A stretch of DNA of 64,000 nt from Avena insularis (taxonomy: Eukaryota > Streptophyta > Magnoliopsida > Poales > Poaceae), in assembly GCA_023614405.1 (NCBI GenBank), contig CM042694.1, positions 88,953,285-89,017,284 on the forward strand. The letters run 5' to 3'. The translations under genes were made by a program, and so were the position numbers. Of the stretch, positions 21,301 through 31,165 are shown piece by piece. The notes beneath the pieces were generated by a model that ran no database searches, was not told the DNA's origin, and saw only the letters and a program-made list of their open reading frames with translations. How positions within the stretch are numbered: position 1 is the stretch's first letter; every line of letters starts with the position of its first letter.

Positions 21301-22807
21301 GTGTCTGATGGATAACGAGGTACCTAAACAACTTAACCTGAGTAGTAATGGGATAACTAATGAAAGAGGTACCGGTGAGCAATATCTGCTATTTGGTTTT
21401 TCATGCTCACTTGTGTCCCGTAGGACCCCGAGTACTTGATTCCTGTTCCTTGACTATTCGCACTATCCACATCCGGGAGGCCGTGGACCCCCCTGAGCCA
21501 GAGCTTGATTCATTCTTATTTCTTGGGGCCACAAAGTAGTTTGGGGATTTATTACTATCATGTACTTATGCCATGCTTTACTGCTTTATTTAAGATTGTG
21601 CGAGGAGCACCTGTACTGTTTAGGATTGCGGAGTGTTTTCGCGGTATCGACAAGCCCAGTCACACTTTCGGGTTCCTAGTCGTTTACAGCCATTGGCGCA
21701 AACCTTGGGTCCGTCTCGGAGCCGGCCAACTTCGTTGCGGGTAGCTTAATGGGGTGGCCCCCTGAAATATTTCTGAATCATGTGATCGCTTTGTCGTGAA
21801 TGCCTCGTTGGGTTTTGAGTTGGTTTTTCCGAGGTTGATCGAGTGTGTGTTGCTATTTGTGCACCCTGCAGGTAAATCTTCTGAAAGCCGTGTCCACGGT
21901 TATGGACGACTTGGAGCACAGTTTCTCGATCATAGACAAGTATAACTAAAGTACCGCTTTTAATTTGACCAAGTACCTGACTAGTAAATAGTGCAACACT
22001 CATGGAATGGTTAATAAAACTGCCAACGGATGGGGGGTTGTTCGTCCTCTTTCTCGTTGGTAAGCGAGAAGGAGGATGGATCTGTTAATTATACTGTTAT
22101 AACTGTTGTTCTTAATTAACGGACATCCGTCTATCTTTGGTTAGGCGGATGATTAGCGAGTATCTATAGACTTGTTAGTTATTATCTTTTGCTGCAATTG
22201 CGTCACCCCAGGTTATGTCCCCTTTAGAGGCATAAAGACTTGCTGAGTACCCCTAGGGTCTCACACGAGAAATTGTTTGATTCAGATGAACAGGTGTATT
22301 CGCAAGATGGATACTGGGTGGAGGAGACGGACGATGTTGGCAACGATCACTCGGTGTAGAGATTCCGGGAACGAGGATCCGTGAGATCTGTGGGCGGGAT
22401 GTGTTTATTTATGTGGCATCTTATGCTGATTTGCTTCTTATCCGTATTCGGATCTTGTTTTCCGCTTCCGCCTGATACTCTGATGTTTTATATATGAGGA
22501 GATAACCTAAACTATTATATCTATCTAGGATATTTGGATCTTGCCGTATGGTGTTGCAATATTTCTATTTTTTTAGATGGAATGGCTCTGAGGACTGTTG
22601 TATGTGGCTTGCATACATACTCACTTGTGTATGTAGTTGATCCCTTCGCCTGCCGATTACGCCGCTCGTTCTTGTCTCGATGTTCTGAAAATGGTTAGGA
22701 CGGACGAAAGATCTACCTGTGAGTGGCCCTTGGCCCCACCGTACTATTTAACCATTTTCGCTCATCCAGACATGTAACTAACAGCGTAATTCACCGAGGT
22801 AGTTACA
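18317..22807 (+). repeat. 3' LTR of the chromovirus
   Basis: This 4491-bp LTR aligns with 8570-12976 along its length. It keeps about 82 bp (19560-19641) missing from the 5' copy. It starts TTCTAGCATCCC instead of TGTAGCATCCC, so its first bases have mutated, and it ends GTAGTTACA before the GAGTG target duplication. Confidence 0.95.
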
Positions 22808-22812
22808 GAGTG

Positions 22813-22872
22813 GCATGCGGTGGAGGTGGTACAGTTGGCCACATTCGAATATGGAAGGGAGGTCCTTTTAGC
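22813..22872. other. Short host spacer right of the chromovirus
   Basis: About 60 bp separate the chromovirus target duplication from the copia LTR fragment. It continues the sequence seen left of the chromovirus at 8569. No gene is recognised. Confidence 0.4.
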
Positions 22873-23350
22873 TGTTAGAAATATGCCATAGAGACAATAA
22901 TAAATTTTTATTATTATATTTCCTTTTTTAGAAAGAAAGGCAGTAGGGAAAACCCCTACAGCGAGTTTTCTAAAATAATAAGAACACAAATCTGTGTTCA
23001 TGATAGGTTAAACCTAGTTGGTTACGTTGTACATGTACTTCCCTAACGAAGTGAGCTAGGCTTACTTCTTTCATATAATATTTTCTTGTTCATGATGCTA
23101 TAATTGTATTAAAGTTTCATTTGTGGATAATATAAACAACATAATGTCCCTAGTGAGCCTCTTCTGACTAGTTCGTTAGTCAAGTGATGGTTTCCTAATC
23201 ATGGACATGTAATGTCACTTGATAACGGGGTCATATCATTACGAGAATGATGTGATCGACAAGCCCAGTAATAAGCATAGGCATTGATCATGTCACTTAG
23301 TTTGATTGCTATTGCTTTTGTATATGTCAAGTATCATTTTCTTATGGTAA
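22873..23350 (+). mobile_element. Angela/BARE-type copia LTR fragment
   Basis: The sequence begins TGTTAGAAATATGCCATAGA and continues GACAATAATAAA, a recognisable variant of the Angela/BARE/WIS LTR start. Further matching phrases are GTCCCTAGTGAGCCTC, GATAACGGGGTCA, GAGAATGATGTGATCGACAA and ATGTCAAGTATCATTT. The fragment fades near 23350, with no internal region or second LTR, so it is truncated. A SINE interrupts it at 22926-23077. Confidence 0.8.
22926..23077 (-). mobile_element. tRNA-derived SINE inside the copia LTR
   Basis: This is a 152-bp insertion between the duplicated target ATATTTCCTT (22916-22925) and ATATTTTCTT (23078-23087), one mismatch in ten. On the minus strand it has an A-box-like TAGCTCACTTCGTTAGG, then a B-box-like GGTTTAACCTA, and it ends in TTTCTAAAA. 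This layout is that of a tRNA-derived SINE, broadly like the grass Au SINE. Removing it makes the flanking copia LTR continuous. Confidence 0.7.
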
Positions 23351-24233
23351 GACTAGATCTTTTGTAGCGATGTTTAGTCTGTATGGATTATTGTAGCAAC
23401 CACTATATATATTTTAACTTTGGGATATGATACTTGAAAAAAAACAATATTTTTTAAATAGAATTGTTACATAGGATGTGTACATGACACAATCCAAAGG
23501 ATTTTTTTTAATTCGAAGGGTGCTAAAAGGCATGCGAACTTCAATGGTTGATGTAATTCTCGTTAAACGCTTTGGATCTTTAAGGGTATGTAGATCTGAT
23601 CTAATTCGCATTACTAGCATCTCATAAATCGGATCTTGTTGGGTTTCATCTACTCTTTTGTAGGAATTTTTTGTTTTCCATGCCACGAATCCCATCATTG
23701 GCCAGGGTGAAAACTTACCTAGTATGTCCGTGGTCGGCGGCAGCGAGTTGTTTCCTTTTTTAAGGTGCCACTGGGCTTTTCCGTTGTTCTCCCTGGAGCT
23801 CCGGGTGAAAACCCTTATCCCTCTGAATCATGCAGCTACGAAACTTTGGCGTCGGTTCCCTTGAAGACGTTGTCTTGGAGTCCACATAGTTTCTTTTTGC
23901 GGGTATGGAGTCCACGTAGTTTGATTCTCTTTGGATCATAGTTTGTTGGCGGCAGCGATGGTGTTTGATGGAGACAAAGTCGGTCTTATGCACTCCTCGG
24001 CGGTTTGCGGCATTCGTTGGTCCATTGTCTGATTTCTTATATTAGGAGAGTGTCCGACATGCTTGGTCAGCCAGGGATTGTGGTCCCTTTTGGCGGTTTG
24101 AGTGTGTGCTTTGCTGTAGGGTGTAGGTAAATTAGTGGACAAAATTGATAGATTTGAAAGTTTGTCTACAAAACTAAACATCGCTGGTAAGTTCATATGT
24201 ATCAACCGCATTTGTCCTACTCAAAGTAAAATA
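23351..24233. other. Unclassified repeat-like intergenic DNA
   Basis: No gene is supported. From about 23700 to 24130 the sequence (phrases such as GGTGAAAACCC, GTTCCCTTGAAGACGTTGTC) resembles the untranslated tails of dispersed grass retroelements. I cannot place it in a family. Confidence 0.35.
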
Positions 24234-24346
24234 CACCCTCCATCTCAAAATAGATGTCTCAGATTTTTTAAAATTTGAATAAACTTATGTCTAGATTCAT
24301 TTAAATTTTAACAAATCTGAAACATCTATTTTGAAGACGGAGAGAG
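24234..24346. mobile_element. Stowaway-type MITE, 113 bp
   Basis: The left end CACCCTCCATCTCAAAATAG pairs with the right end, which on the other strand reads CTCTCTCCGTCTTCAAAATAG. The arms extend inward through GATGT and CAGATTT. TA dinucleotides flank it at 24232-24233 and 24347-24348. It lies about 285 bp beyond the stop codon of the P450 gene. Confidence 0.85.
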
Positions 24347-24630
24347 TACATTATATATAAGATACCGGAGTGAATTAAAGAATCCATTATTCAGATGGCT
24401 GCATTAAAATATGGATCCATATGGAGCAATCCTGATCGAACCGAACATTTCATACAACACACATGAACAGCTCGGCAGATTTCTTCGAGTGAGGCCAATC
24501 CCCCACATCCATATATAGCGGCAGTTCCTACCCACCACTGATACAAAGTGCAAATATCCGATGAAGGATTGCTAAATGGAGGCCATCCGTGCCATGTGTA
24601 GGCTGGTAGGTAGTCAATCTCCTTGTGGAA

Positions 24631-26091
24631 TCAGGAGGATTGATTGCGTCGCGTGACACTGGCAGAAAGCGGTGTCTTCATCTCCTTGAAGAACCCATCC
24701 AGCTCCGTCAAGTCAACCCCAGTTGCAGCTGACGGCGCCCACTCGAACTCGCGCACTAGGGCGGCCAGGAAGCACTTCATGTTCACCATTGCCATGCCCA
24801 CGCCCGGGCAGAACCTATGCCCCGCGCCGAACGGCATCATCCTTATCTCCTTGGGTCCCGGCAGAGGGCCCACGCCGGCCGCCTCGCCGCCGGCCAGGAA
24901 CCGCTCGGGCTGGAACTCGTCGGGATTCGTCCATGTCTTGCTGTCCCTGCCCATGTCCGCCACGGCGAAATTCACGTACAAGTCGCCGGGCGGCACGCCT
25001 GTTCCTCCGAGCACCCCGGCGGCGGTGTCGGCCTGGACATGGCGCGGGATGACCGGCAGCGGTGGGTGCATGCGGAGGGTCTCGAGCACAACGGCCTGCA
25101 GGTAAGGCATGGCTGCGCCTCCGCGAGGCAGGGAGACCGCGGCCTCGGCGTCGACCTCGCGACGGAGCTTTTCCTGGACCTCTGGCTTGTCGACAAGGTG
25201 GGCCAGTGCCCACTCGAGGCTCGCCGCGACCGTCCCCGTGCCGGCACCAAGAAACTCTTGGACCAGGCTCACCGTCTCGTCATCCCTGAGAGCGCGGCGC
25301 CCACCGTCGTCCGTGTTGCCTGCTGCTGCTGTGTCCTCGTCGTCGTCGTTGGGGACGCGGAGGTCGACGAGCGAGTCGACATATGGACGACGGCCACCGT
25401 CGTCGCACGTTCTAGGAGGAGACCCCCGTGCCGCGATGAGAGGAAGGAACATCTCCTTAAGCCGGACATCGATGGCGAACAGCCGGCGCAGCCGCCTCCG
25501 CTCCACGAGCTTATCCATCACGGAGCCTGCACGCGAGAAGGGCCGGACGACTCCAATGGCTAGCTGGAAATCCAGTGTCGCCCGACACAAGGCCCGGACA
25601 TGGCGCCCGTCGACGCCGGCGTCGAAGCACATGCGCGCAACAACCGAGAACACGGCGCCGTACAAGTGCGTCCGTAAGTCCTTGACGGCGCCCTTGGACT
25701 TGGAGGACAAGGTGGCGACGAGATCCCGGACGGCCTCCCGCTGCAGTGGCGCGAGACACCCGAGGCGCCACGGGTGGAGGGTCTCGGCGGTGAGGTTGCA
25801 CCGGAGAGCGCGCCAGTGCGCGCCGTGCGGCACAGAGTTCAGGTTCTCGTTCCGCTGCCCGCGGCGCCTGCTGGCCAGGGCCACGTGCAAACGCATCGGC
25901 GGGCGGTTCGAGAAGGCGTTGGCGTTCTCTACCAGTGCACGGTGGACCACGGCGGGGTCGCCGATCTTATTATGGACGAGGACCGCCGGAGCTGGAGGAG
26001 CACCGCCATGCCGACTAGTATTGTTGCTACGTAGCCGAATCAAGACGGATAAGCCCAAGAGAATTAGGGCGAGGAGCGCAAGGAGCTCCAT
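24631..26091 (-). CDS. Cytochrome P450, CYP89-like, possibly N-terminally shortened
   Basis: This single-exon 486-aa P450 is an ER-anchored haem monooxygenase. Residues 2-18 form a hydrophobic anchor. The K-helix ExxR (ETLR), the PERF box and the haem loop FGAGHRFCPG with its thiolate Cys at about residue 428 are all present. The phrases around the haem loop (KEIRMMPFGAGHR, MVNMKCFLAALVREF) are typical of the CYP89 family. Two things are odd. First, soon after the anchor the protein runs GGAPPAPAVLVHNKIGDPAV, so the usual proline-rich hinge and about 50-60 residues up to the first beta strands are missing. Second, the I-helix reads AGTGTV where A-G-x-D-T is expected, so the acidic residue used in oxygen activation is Gly. 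The frame is otherwise open and GC-rich. It may be a functional variant or a recent pseudogene; the substrate is unknown. Confidence 0.88.
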   Translation of the reverse strand: MELLALLALILLGLSVLIRLRSNNTSRHGGAPPAPAVLVHNKIGDPAVVHRALVENANAFSNRPPMRLHVALASRRRGQRNENLNSVPHGAHWRALRCNLTAETLHPWRLGCLAPLQREAVRDLVATLSSKSKGAVKDLRTHLYGAVFSVVARMCFDAGVDGRHVRALCRATLDFQLAIGVVRPFSRAGSVMDKLVERRRLRRLFAIDVRLKEMFLPLIAARGSPPRTCDDGGRRPYVDSLVDLRVPNDDDEDTAAAGNTDDGGRRALRDDETVSLVQEFLGAGTGTVAASLEWALAHLVDKPEVQEKLRREVDAEAAVSLPRGGAAMPYLQAVVLETLRMHPPLPVIPRHVQADTAAGVLGGTGVPPGDLYVNFAVADMGRDSKTWTNPDEFQPERFLAGGEAAGVGPLPGPKEIRMMPFGAGHRFCPGVGMAMVNMKCFLAALVREFEWAPSAATGVDLTELDGFFKEMKTPLSASVTRRNQSS

Positions 26092-26146
26092 TTGCTGATG
26101 GTTTAGGGCATTGTTTGTTTACATCTCTCTCTTATTATTACGTCGT

Positions 26147-26157
26147 CTTTATATAGA
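26147..26157 (-). promoter_or_regulatory. TATA box of the P450 gene
   Basis: On the minus strand the sequence reads CTATATAAAG, about 57-65 bp upstream of the ATG at 26091. This spacing fits a plant gene with a short 5' UTR. Confidence 0.7.
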
Positions 26158-26415
26158 GACGGCCTAGCTAGCTAGCAAAGTGTTACTCAGAGTTAGCGAG
26201 TTCTGACGCACATATCGCTATGATATAACAAATCGATCCACCATGATCATGCTAAACGATTAGGGTATACTATAACATTCCAATGACCACTGCCACTAAT
26301 TAGCAATCTATTGACAGACGTTTATGGCCGACAATCTGCGGAAGTGAAGAAACTCGTCACGACAAACGACATCTTGTCCTCTATATTTATGCCATCAGAT
26401 TCAGGGGGTTGTAAT
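26158..26415 (-). promoter_or_regulatory. Upstream region of the P450 gene
   Basis: This is AT-rich sequence between the TATA box and the hAT MITE. I see no specific operator-like motif that I could defend. Confidence 0.35.
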
Positions 26416-26423
26416 GTCCATAT

Positions 26424-27014
26424 TAGGGAACTGGAGCGAAAAGTTTCCGACTATTCCACGAAAAAACAAAAACGGAATAAAAATATAGAAACGGAAACGG
26501 AATTTTACAAAACGTAAATGGAACACTGTTTTCGAGCGAAACAGACACGGAAATGGAATTTCCGTTTCCATCTAATATGGAATTTCTGTTTAGGGTTGAT
26601 ATGTATGGCCAAATCCAACCGACACAAAACATGACCTTGTCAAGCCAAATTGCAAAGTTGTTCATCCTAGTACTGGAGACTATGTATTCCCTTGATTCAT
26701 TCGAGGAGACTTTCATGAAATGATCATTCCATTATTCCCTTGTAAACCTAGCACCGTGCTATATATAATCAGGGAACAATTTATTGGTTTTCTAGAATGC
26801 TTGAAATTTCTTGCATGATTCTAGGGTTCTCTTTGTTCCGGTTAAAATCTGCACAGTTCCGTGTCTACACTGTATTCGGTCTGTATTTGCTTCCGACAAT
26901 ATTTGTTTATGTTTTGTTTCTGGGTTTCTCTATTCGTTTCTGCTTCCGCAAAAAATATGAAAACAAATATGGCACCACATAGTTTTGTCCGTTTCCGCTC
27001 TGTTTTTATCCCTA
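26424..27014. mobile_element. Non-autonomous hAT element, 591 bp
   Basis: The left end TAGGGAACTGGAGCGAAAAG and the right end, on the other strand TAGGGATAAAAACAGAGCGG, are imperfect inverted repeats. They continue into CCG-rich arms (TTTCCGAC / AAACGGAC). The flanks are GTCCATAT (26416-26423) and GTCCGTAT (27015-27022), an 8-bp target duplication with one mismatch, as expected for hAT. Inside are many AACGGAA/TTCCGTT words, typical hAT subterminal motifs. No transposase is encoded. Confidence 0.8.
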
Positions 27015-27970
27015 GTCCGTATACCCGCTCTTTCATGGACCTGCGCTCGTTGGAAAGTATCCGTTCCTCCGAAATTACACGTCTTTATGTGGAGTAATGA
27101 ACTTCTTGCAAGGGAAAGTTTGAGCAACGGGCAAAACTTACCTTAAAATAGGCTTTCGTCCTGCTATATTAATATAGTAAATAAATGATACAACGGAACA
27201 ATTGCTGGGGTCTCAGCACAAGCAAACCCAAACAAAAAAGAAACAAAAAAAAGAAAACAATGTCGACAGAGGCAGATCGACTAAACGAAGATGGCTCGCA
27301 ACCGCTGTGCCCTCCGAAGATGACCCACCACGCACCTAGAGCTACGGATCGTCACGTAACAAGCAACACCTTCAGGAAGGCAAGCGACGATGACAACGCT
27401 GTCGCCTGGATTGACCTATGGTTTCCCCTGTACGCCGGCGTAAGTGGGAAAGGGATACACCAAATGCCTTTCAAGAAGGAATGGCGATACCCGCAGACGC
27501 GGTGTCGGAAGACCGACAAGAATTTCTCCTTCCCCCCAAAGAACCACTACCCTGAACGCTCTAGTCTTCCACCCATCGACGCCGCCCACCAATACGCGCC
27601 ACCACGGTCTTGACGCCACCTTCCTTGTCTCACTATGAACCGAAGCGAGGCCCAAGAGCAACTCCAACATCTTACGTATAAATGGGTAAGAGGCTAAAAA
27701 GACTGCTTTTTTGGATAAGAGGGGCAAAATAACAGCTCCAACAGCTTACCCATAAGTGGTTCCCCACTGGAATTTTTTGGATGATCACCCATCTTTTGTC
27801 ATCTCTTACCCATATATGGGTAGAGGGAGGCAGCTTTTGGGTAAGAGGCAACCCTACCAAAACACACGCGGGAACAGAGGAACTGCCCCGCGCGGAAATT
27901 CCAGGCCCTCCCGCCCGACCCGTTCGTCGCCACCGGCGCTCGCCGCGGCTCTTCCAGCCGCCGCACCGCC

Positions 27971-29869
27971 ATGGAGCATGTCGCCGACCTCCCCCGAGGC
28001 CCCGTCGTGCCTCCACCCGCCCGTCCCGTGCTCCCAGTTGGCGCGAGGACCAAGCCCAACGCCACGTGGCGCCTTGGTCTGTTCGCGCCGCCGCGGGCAC
28101 CCGCCGCCGCAGGAAGCTCCTCCATGGACCCGGCGAGCGTTGAGGGCTTCCTGGCCACGCCTCCACTTGCCCCTGCGAAGAACCCAGCGCGGAAGAGGGC
28201 ACCGAAGGACCACGAAGCTGCTGCCGCGTGCGCAGGGAAGAAGTCGATGACATCGGCCGTCGTCGCGCCTCCCCGGCCTTCTCCAGCCATGGAAACCCCA
28301 CCTCCACCACCCCCTGCAGGCCCTGTAGCACCGACGCTCCCGCCGGTGCAGATTGTAGCTCCGCAGCTCGCCAGCGGTGACGACGCACTCACAGTGTTCG
28401 ATCAAATGGCCCCAAGGTCCGATTTTCACACTTAATTTTCTTTGCTGCATTTTTCTGTCAATTTTGAATGTGTATCCAAGTTTAGGCAAAGGCACACTAT
28501 TTTGCAATAGTTTTGGTTGTATGCTATGGATTGCACAATATGTTATGTTGTTATAATTGATTTGCAAAGTCTAGTTTGCACAATATGCTTAAATTCTATC
28601 TAATTGAGAATGTTTATTTGCATGTAGTATGGATGATGAGTCATTTCTCAATTATACTTGTGGTTAACAATTTGCTCAAAATGGACCATCTCAAGAATTT
28701 CCACAAGATGATACATCTCAAGAATTTGCACAAGATGATATTATGGGAGATGATGGTTTTGTTGGTGAGGGAGATGGTGAGGGTTTTGTTGTTGAGGCAT
28801 ATGGTGAGGGTTTTGTCAATGATCCAACTCCTAGAAAGGCTAGCCGAGGAGCTAATTTCACTAAAAAGGAACATGAGACCTTGTGCCATGCGTGGATTTT
28901 TATTGGTGTCAATCCCATCACCGGGAATGAACAACAAAGCAACACATATTGGGAGCCTATACATGAGTATTACCGGCAACACTCTAAGAAAGCTAGGACT
29001 ATCATTTCCCTACAACACCGTTGGTCAACCATCAACTCCGAGTGTTTCAAATGGTCCAATTGCTTAGCCCAACTTGATCGTCTCAATCCAAGTCGGACTA
29101 GTCCCGTAGACAAGGTATGCAAAAATAAACGTGTTCTGTTGTTCTTACTTGTAGCAAATAAACTAGTTCTCTTGTTCTTCTTTGTAGCAAATAAATTGAT
29201 TATCTTGTTCTTATTTGTAGCTCAATATTACTCAAAAATTGTTCATGGGAAAACCGAAAAAGAAAGGTGGCAAACCGGGGAAATCTTTCACTTTGTTCCA
29301 TTGTTTTACCATTCTTGAGAAGGAAGAGAAATGGAGAATCGCCCTTCCAACGAGATCCCAAACAAAAGGAAGACACCAACTACCCCGGTTGGAGACGATT
29401 TGGTTTTTGACACTGATGATGAAGGCTCAAGTAGCCCCACTCCCCTCTCTTCGGTCAATAGGAAGAGGCCAGTCGAAGGTAGAAAGAAAGCTAAAGAAGC
29501 AAGGTCAAAAGGAGGTGAGAACATGTAGAAGGACTCTTTGGACAATATGATGGCGGTGAGGAAGGAGCTCTCCAACAAAAGGAGGGAGATGATGCACAAA
29601 GAGATTGAAGAGAGGAAGTTGATTGAGGAGAGGAAGGTGGCCACCGAGGAGAGGAGGACGGCGACCGAGGAGAAATGTCTTGAGCTCGAAGAGAGGAAGG
29701 TGGCAAATGAAGAAATCCTCAAGAGGATGGAGAAAGAGCAAAAGCTCATGTTCATGGACCCAAGTAGTCTAGATGAGAATGGCCGAGCTTATTGGGAGCT
29801 TTGCCGTGACCAAATATTGATGTCAAGAGGTTATGGTGGTGATGGTAATGGTGGGGGTGGGGGCATTTG
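27971..29869 (+). pseudogene. Harbinger-associated Myb/SANT-like, NAM-associated C-terminal protein (broken)
   Basis: Exon 1 starts at the ATG at 27971 and encodes a proline/alanine-rich N terminus up to a likely donor near 28414. Exon 2 begins after TTTGCATGTAG at 28628 and includes the SANT-like segment (FTKKEHETLCHAW ... THWEP-like YWEPIHEYY ... LQHRWSTI), up to AAG|GTATGC near 29113. Exon 3 begins after TTATTTGTAG near 29220 and carries a phrase (LFHCFTILEKEEKW) typical of the plant NAM-associated family. It continues through a charged coiled coil rich in EERK repeats and ends at 29869. Defects are an in-frame TAA near 28667, a frameshift near 29330 and a TAG at 29526. In intact Harbinger elements the Myb-like protein binds subterminal DNA and helps the transposase. 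Databases often mislabel this family as glutathione transferase T3-like. Confidence 0.75.
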
Positions 29870-29894
29870 AGAGTGATGGTCTAGTATGCATCGA

Positions 29895-30008
29895 TGAAAT
29901 ATCTATTTTGTGGTGTTGTTCTGTGCGCCAATGAACTATCTATTTTGTGGTGTTGTTCTATGCACCAATGAACTATCTATTATGTGGTGTTGTTCTTTGC
30001 ACCGATGG
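29895..30008 (+). repeat. Three-copy 38-bp tandem repeat in the Harbinger tail
   Basis: Three units with the core ATCTATTTTGTGGTGTTGTT start near 29895, 29933 and 29971, a 38-bp spacing with a few substitutions. A diverged single unit occurs at about 7925-7985. Confidence 0.85.
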
Positions 30009-31165
30009 ACTACTTTTCTACAACTTTTATGATTGATGATGCACTTTTATTATGTTGGACTTATAATATTTCTACTTGTGATGAATAGTTTCAATTACCT
30101 TGTGTTAATTCAATTGATATATGTCATATGTGTGAGAGTGGTATAGAGAAGAAAATCTTGCAAACCAGTTTTGGATAAGCTGATATGGGTAAGCTGGAAA
30201 AGCAAGACATGTTTTATTTACCTATACCTTCTCTCTCCTCTTACCCAAATGATTTTTGCTTACCCATAAATGGGTAACCTGTTGGAGTTGCTCTAAATGA
30301 CGGAAAAAGGAAACAACCGGATCAAGCAACAACAATGTTGTACTTGCGTGGGAGAGAACTGCCTTCACCGCTAGCGCGGTAGCCGACCGGACGCGATGGC
30401 AGGAGCACACCAGGTGACCATTGGCTCCGGAAGGCGACTGCAACAGAACCACCTAGAGGGTGTCCTCCACCACCAAAGGTTGGTACCGACCGGACGTGGC
30501 GGCAGTGATAAACCAGGCCACGCAGGCCCAGGCGGACCAAGGATGGGTCTATAAAGTCTCCGCCGCCATGCTGCAGCACGTCAACCATCACCGCTACCCT
30601 CATCTTCGGCGCCATAGGTCCAGCCGGGCCCAGAACGGACCCGTGAAACTTCCACTGTCGTGTTGTAGCACATAAGCGCCAACTCCACCACCTAGAGAGG
30701 GTCACCTCCATTGCCACACTCTAGGAAGAGAGCCTACCTCGCGAGCTGGCCGGCTCGCCCGGACCCAGATCGAGCACCTAGGGCCTAGATCTGGGCCGAG
30801 CCGCTGCCGGCACCATCCCACGCACGCAGCCTCTCCCCGCAAGCCAAGTAGCTGCATCATTGTAGAGCTGGTAGTAGGGAACGTTGCGCCATCGTCGGAA
30901 CCTCCGTCAGCCTAGGGACACTGTGCCAACCACCACCTCCTGAGCAGGGCGCTGCGCGTGGGGAATCGCTGAACCACCGTCGCCGACACCACACGGGCAA
31001 CGCCCGGTGGCACACGCCGGCAGCGGCAGGAGGGTGCACGGGAGGGAGGAGGGGGGATCCCCTGGTCGCCTCGCTCGGGGAGGCGACTCAGGGGGGCACG
31101 AGCCTCGCTTGGGGAGGCACTTCTTCTGTAAACTTGGGCCACTCGGCTGCCACGGGCAAAACTTA

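Larger units (their letters stand above)
8570..22807 (+). mobile_element. Complete Ty3/gypsy chromovirus, Tekay/Del type, 14.2 kb
   Basis: Two long LTRs (8570-12976 and 18317-22807) enclose a primer-binding site, gag, pol and a polypurine tract. A perfect 5-bp target duplication GAGTG flanks it at 8565-8569 and 22808-22812. The pol order is protease, reverse transcriptase, RNase H, integrase and then a C-terminal chromodomain, which defines a chromovirus. The very long LTRs fit the Tekay/Del clade. Reading frames are broken in several places (gag near 14700 and 14961; pol near 16190, 16400, 16625 and 17725), so it is not autonomous. The LTRs are still closely alike apart from scattered substitutions and one deletion of about 82 bp in the left LTR. 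Confidence 0.95.
27656..30293 (+). mobile_element. PIF/Harbinger-type element carrying only the Myb/NAM-associated ORF
   Basis: The termini are inverted: GAGCAACTCCAACA at 27656 and, on the other strand at the right end, GAGCAACTCCAACAGGTTAC. Both continue into a palindromic subterminal stretch (CCCATTTATGGGTAAG on the right end). The 3-bp flanks are CAA and TAA, that is TTG/TTA on the other strand, close to the TTA target of Harbinger elements. A second internal CTCCAACAGCTTACCCATA lies at 27735. No DDE transposase was found in the 2.6 kb, so it could move only with help from elsewhere. Confidence 0.8.
27141..31151 (-). mobile_element. Candidate non-LTR retroelement split by a Harbinger insertion
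   Basis: A 14-bp direct repeat ACGGGCAAAACTTA lies at 27127-27140 and 31152-31165. Between them, outside the Harbinger element at 27656-30293, lie about 1.37 kb. Read on the minus strand, it starts GC-rich with leader-like sequence and ends in a T-rich to A-rich tail with ATTAATATAGCAGGACGAAAGCC, a phrase I associate with grass LINE 3' ends. No reverse transcriptase is inside, so it would be non-autonomous. There is no clean poly(A) at the 3' side, which weakens the call. Confidence 0.5.

Noticed and set aside
24644..26098. Plus-strand open frame of 329 aa and others across the P450 gene
   Set aside because: They are antisense shadows of the GC-rich P450 frame, rich in Arg/Ser/Pro, without motifs.
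28743..29318. Glutathione S-transferase-like protein
   Set aside because: Related proteins are sometimes labelled so, but the residues show a SANT-like and NAM-associated protein with no thioredoxin fold or GST motif.
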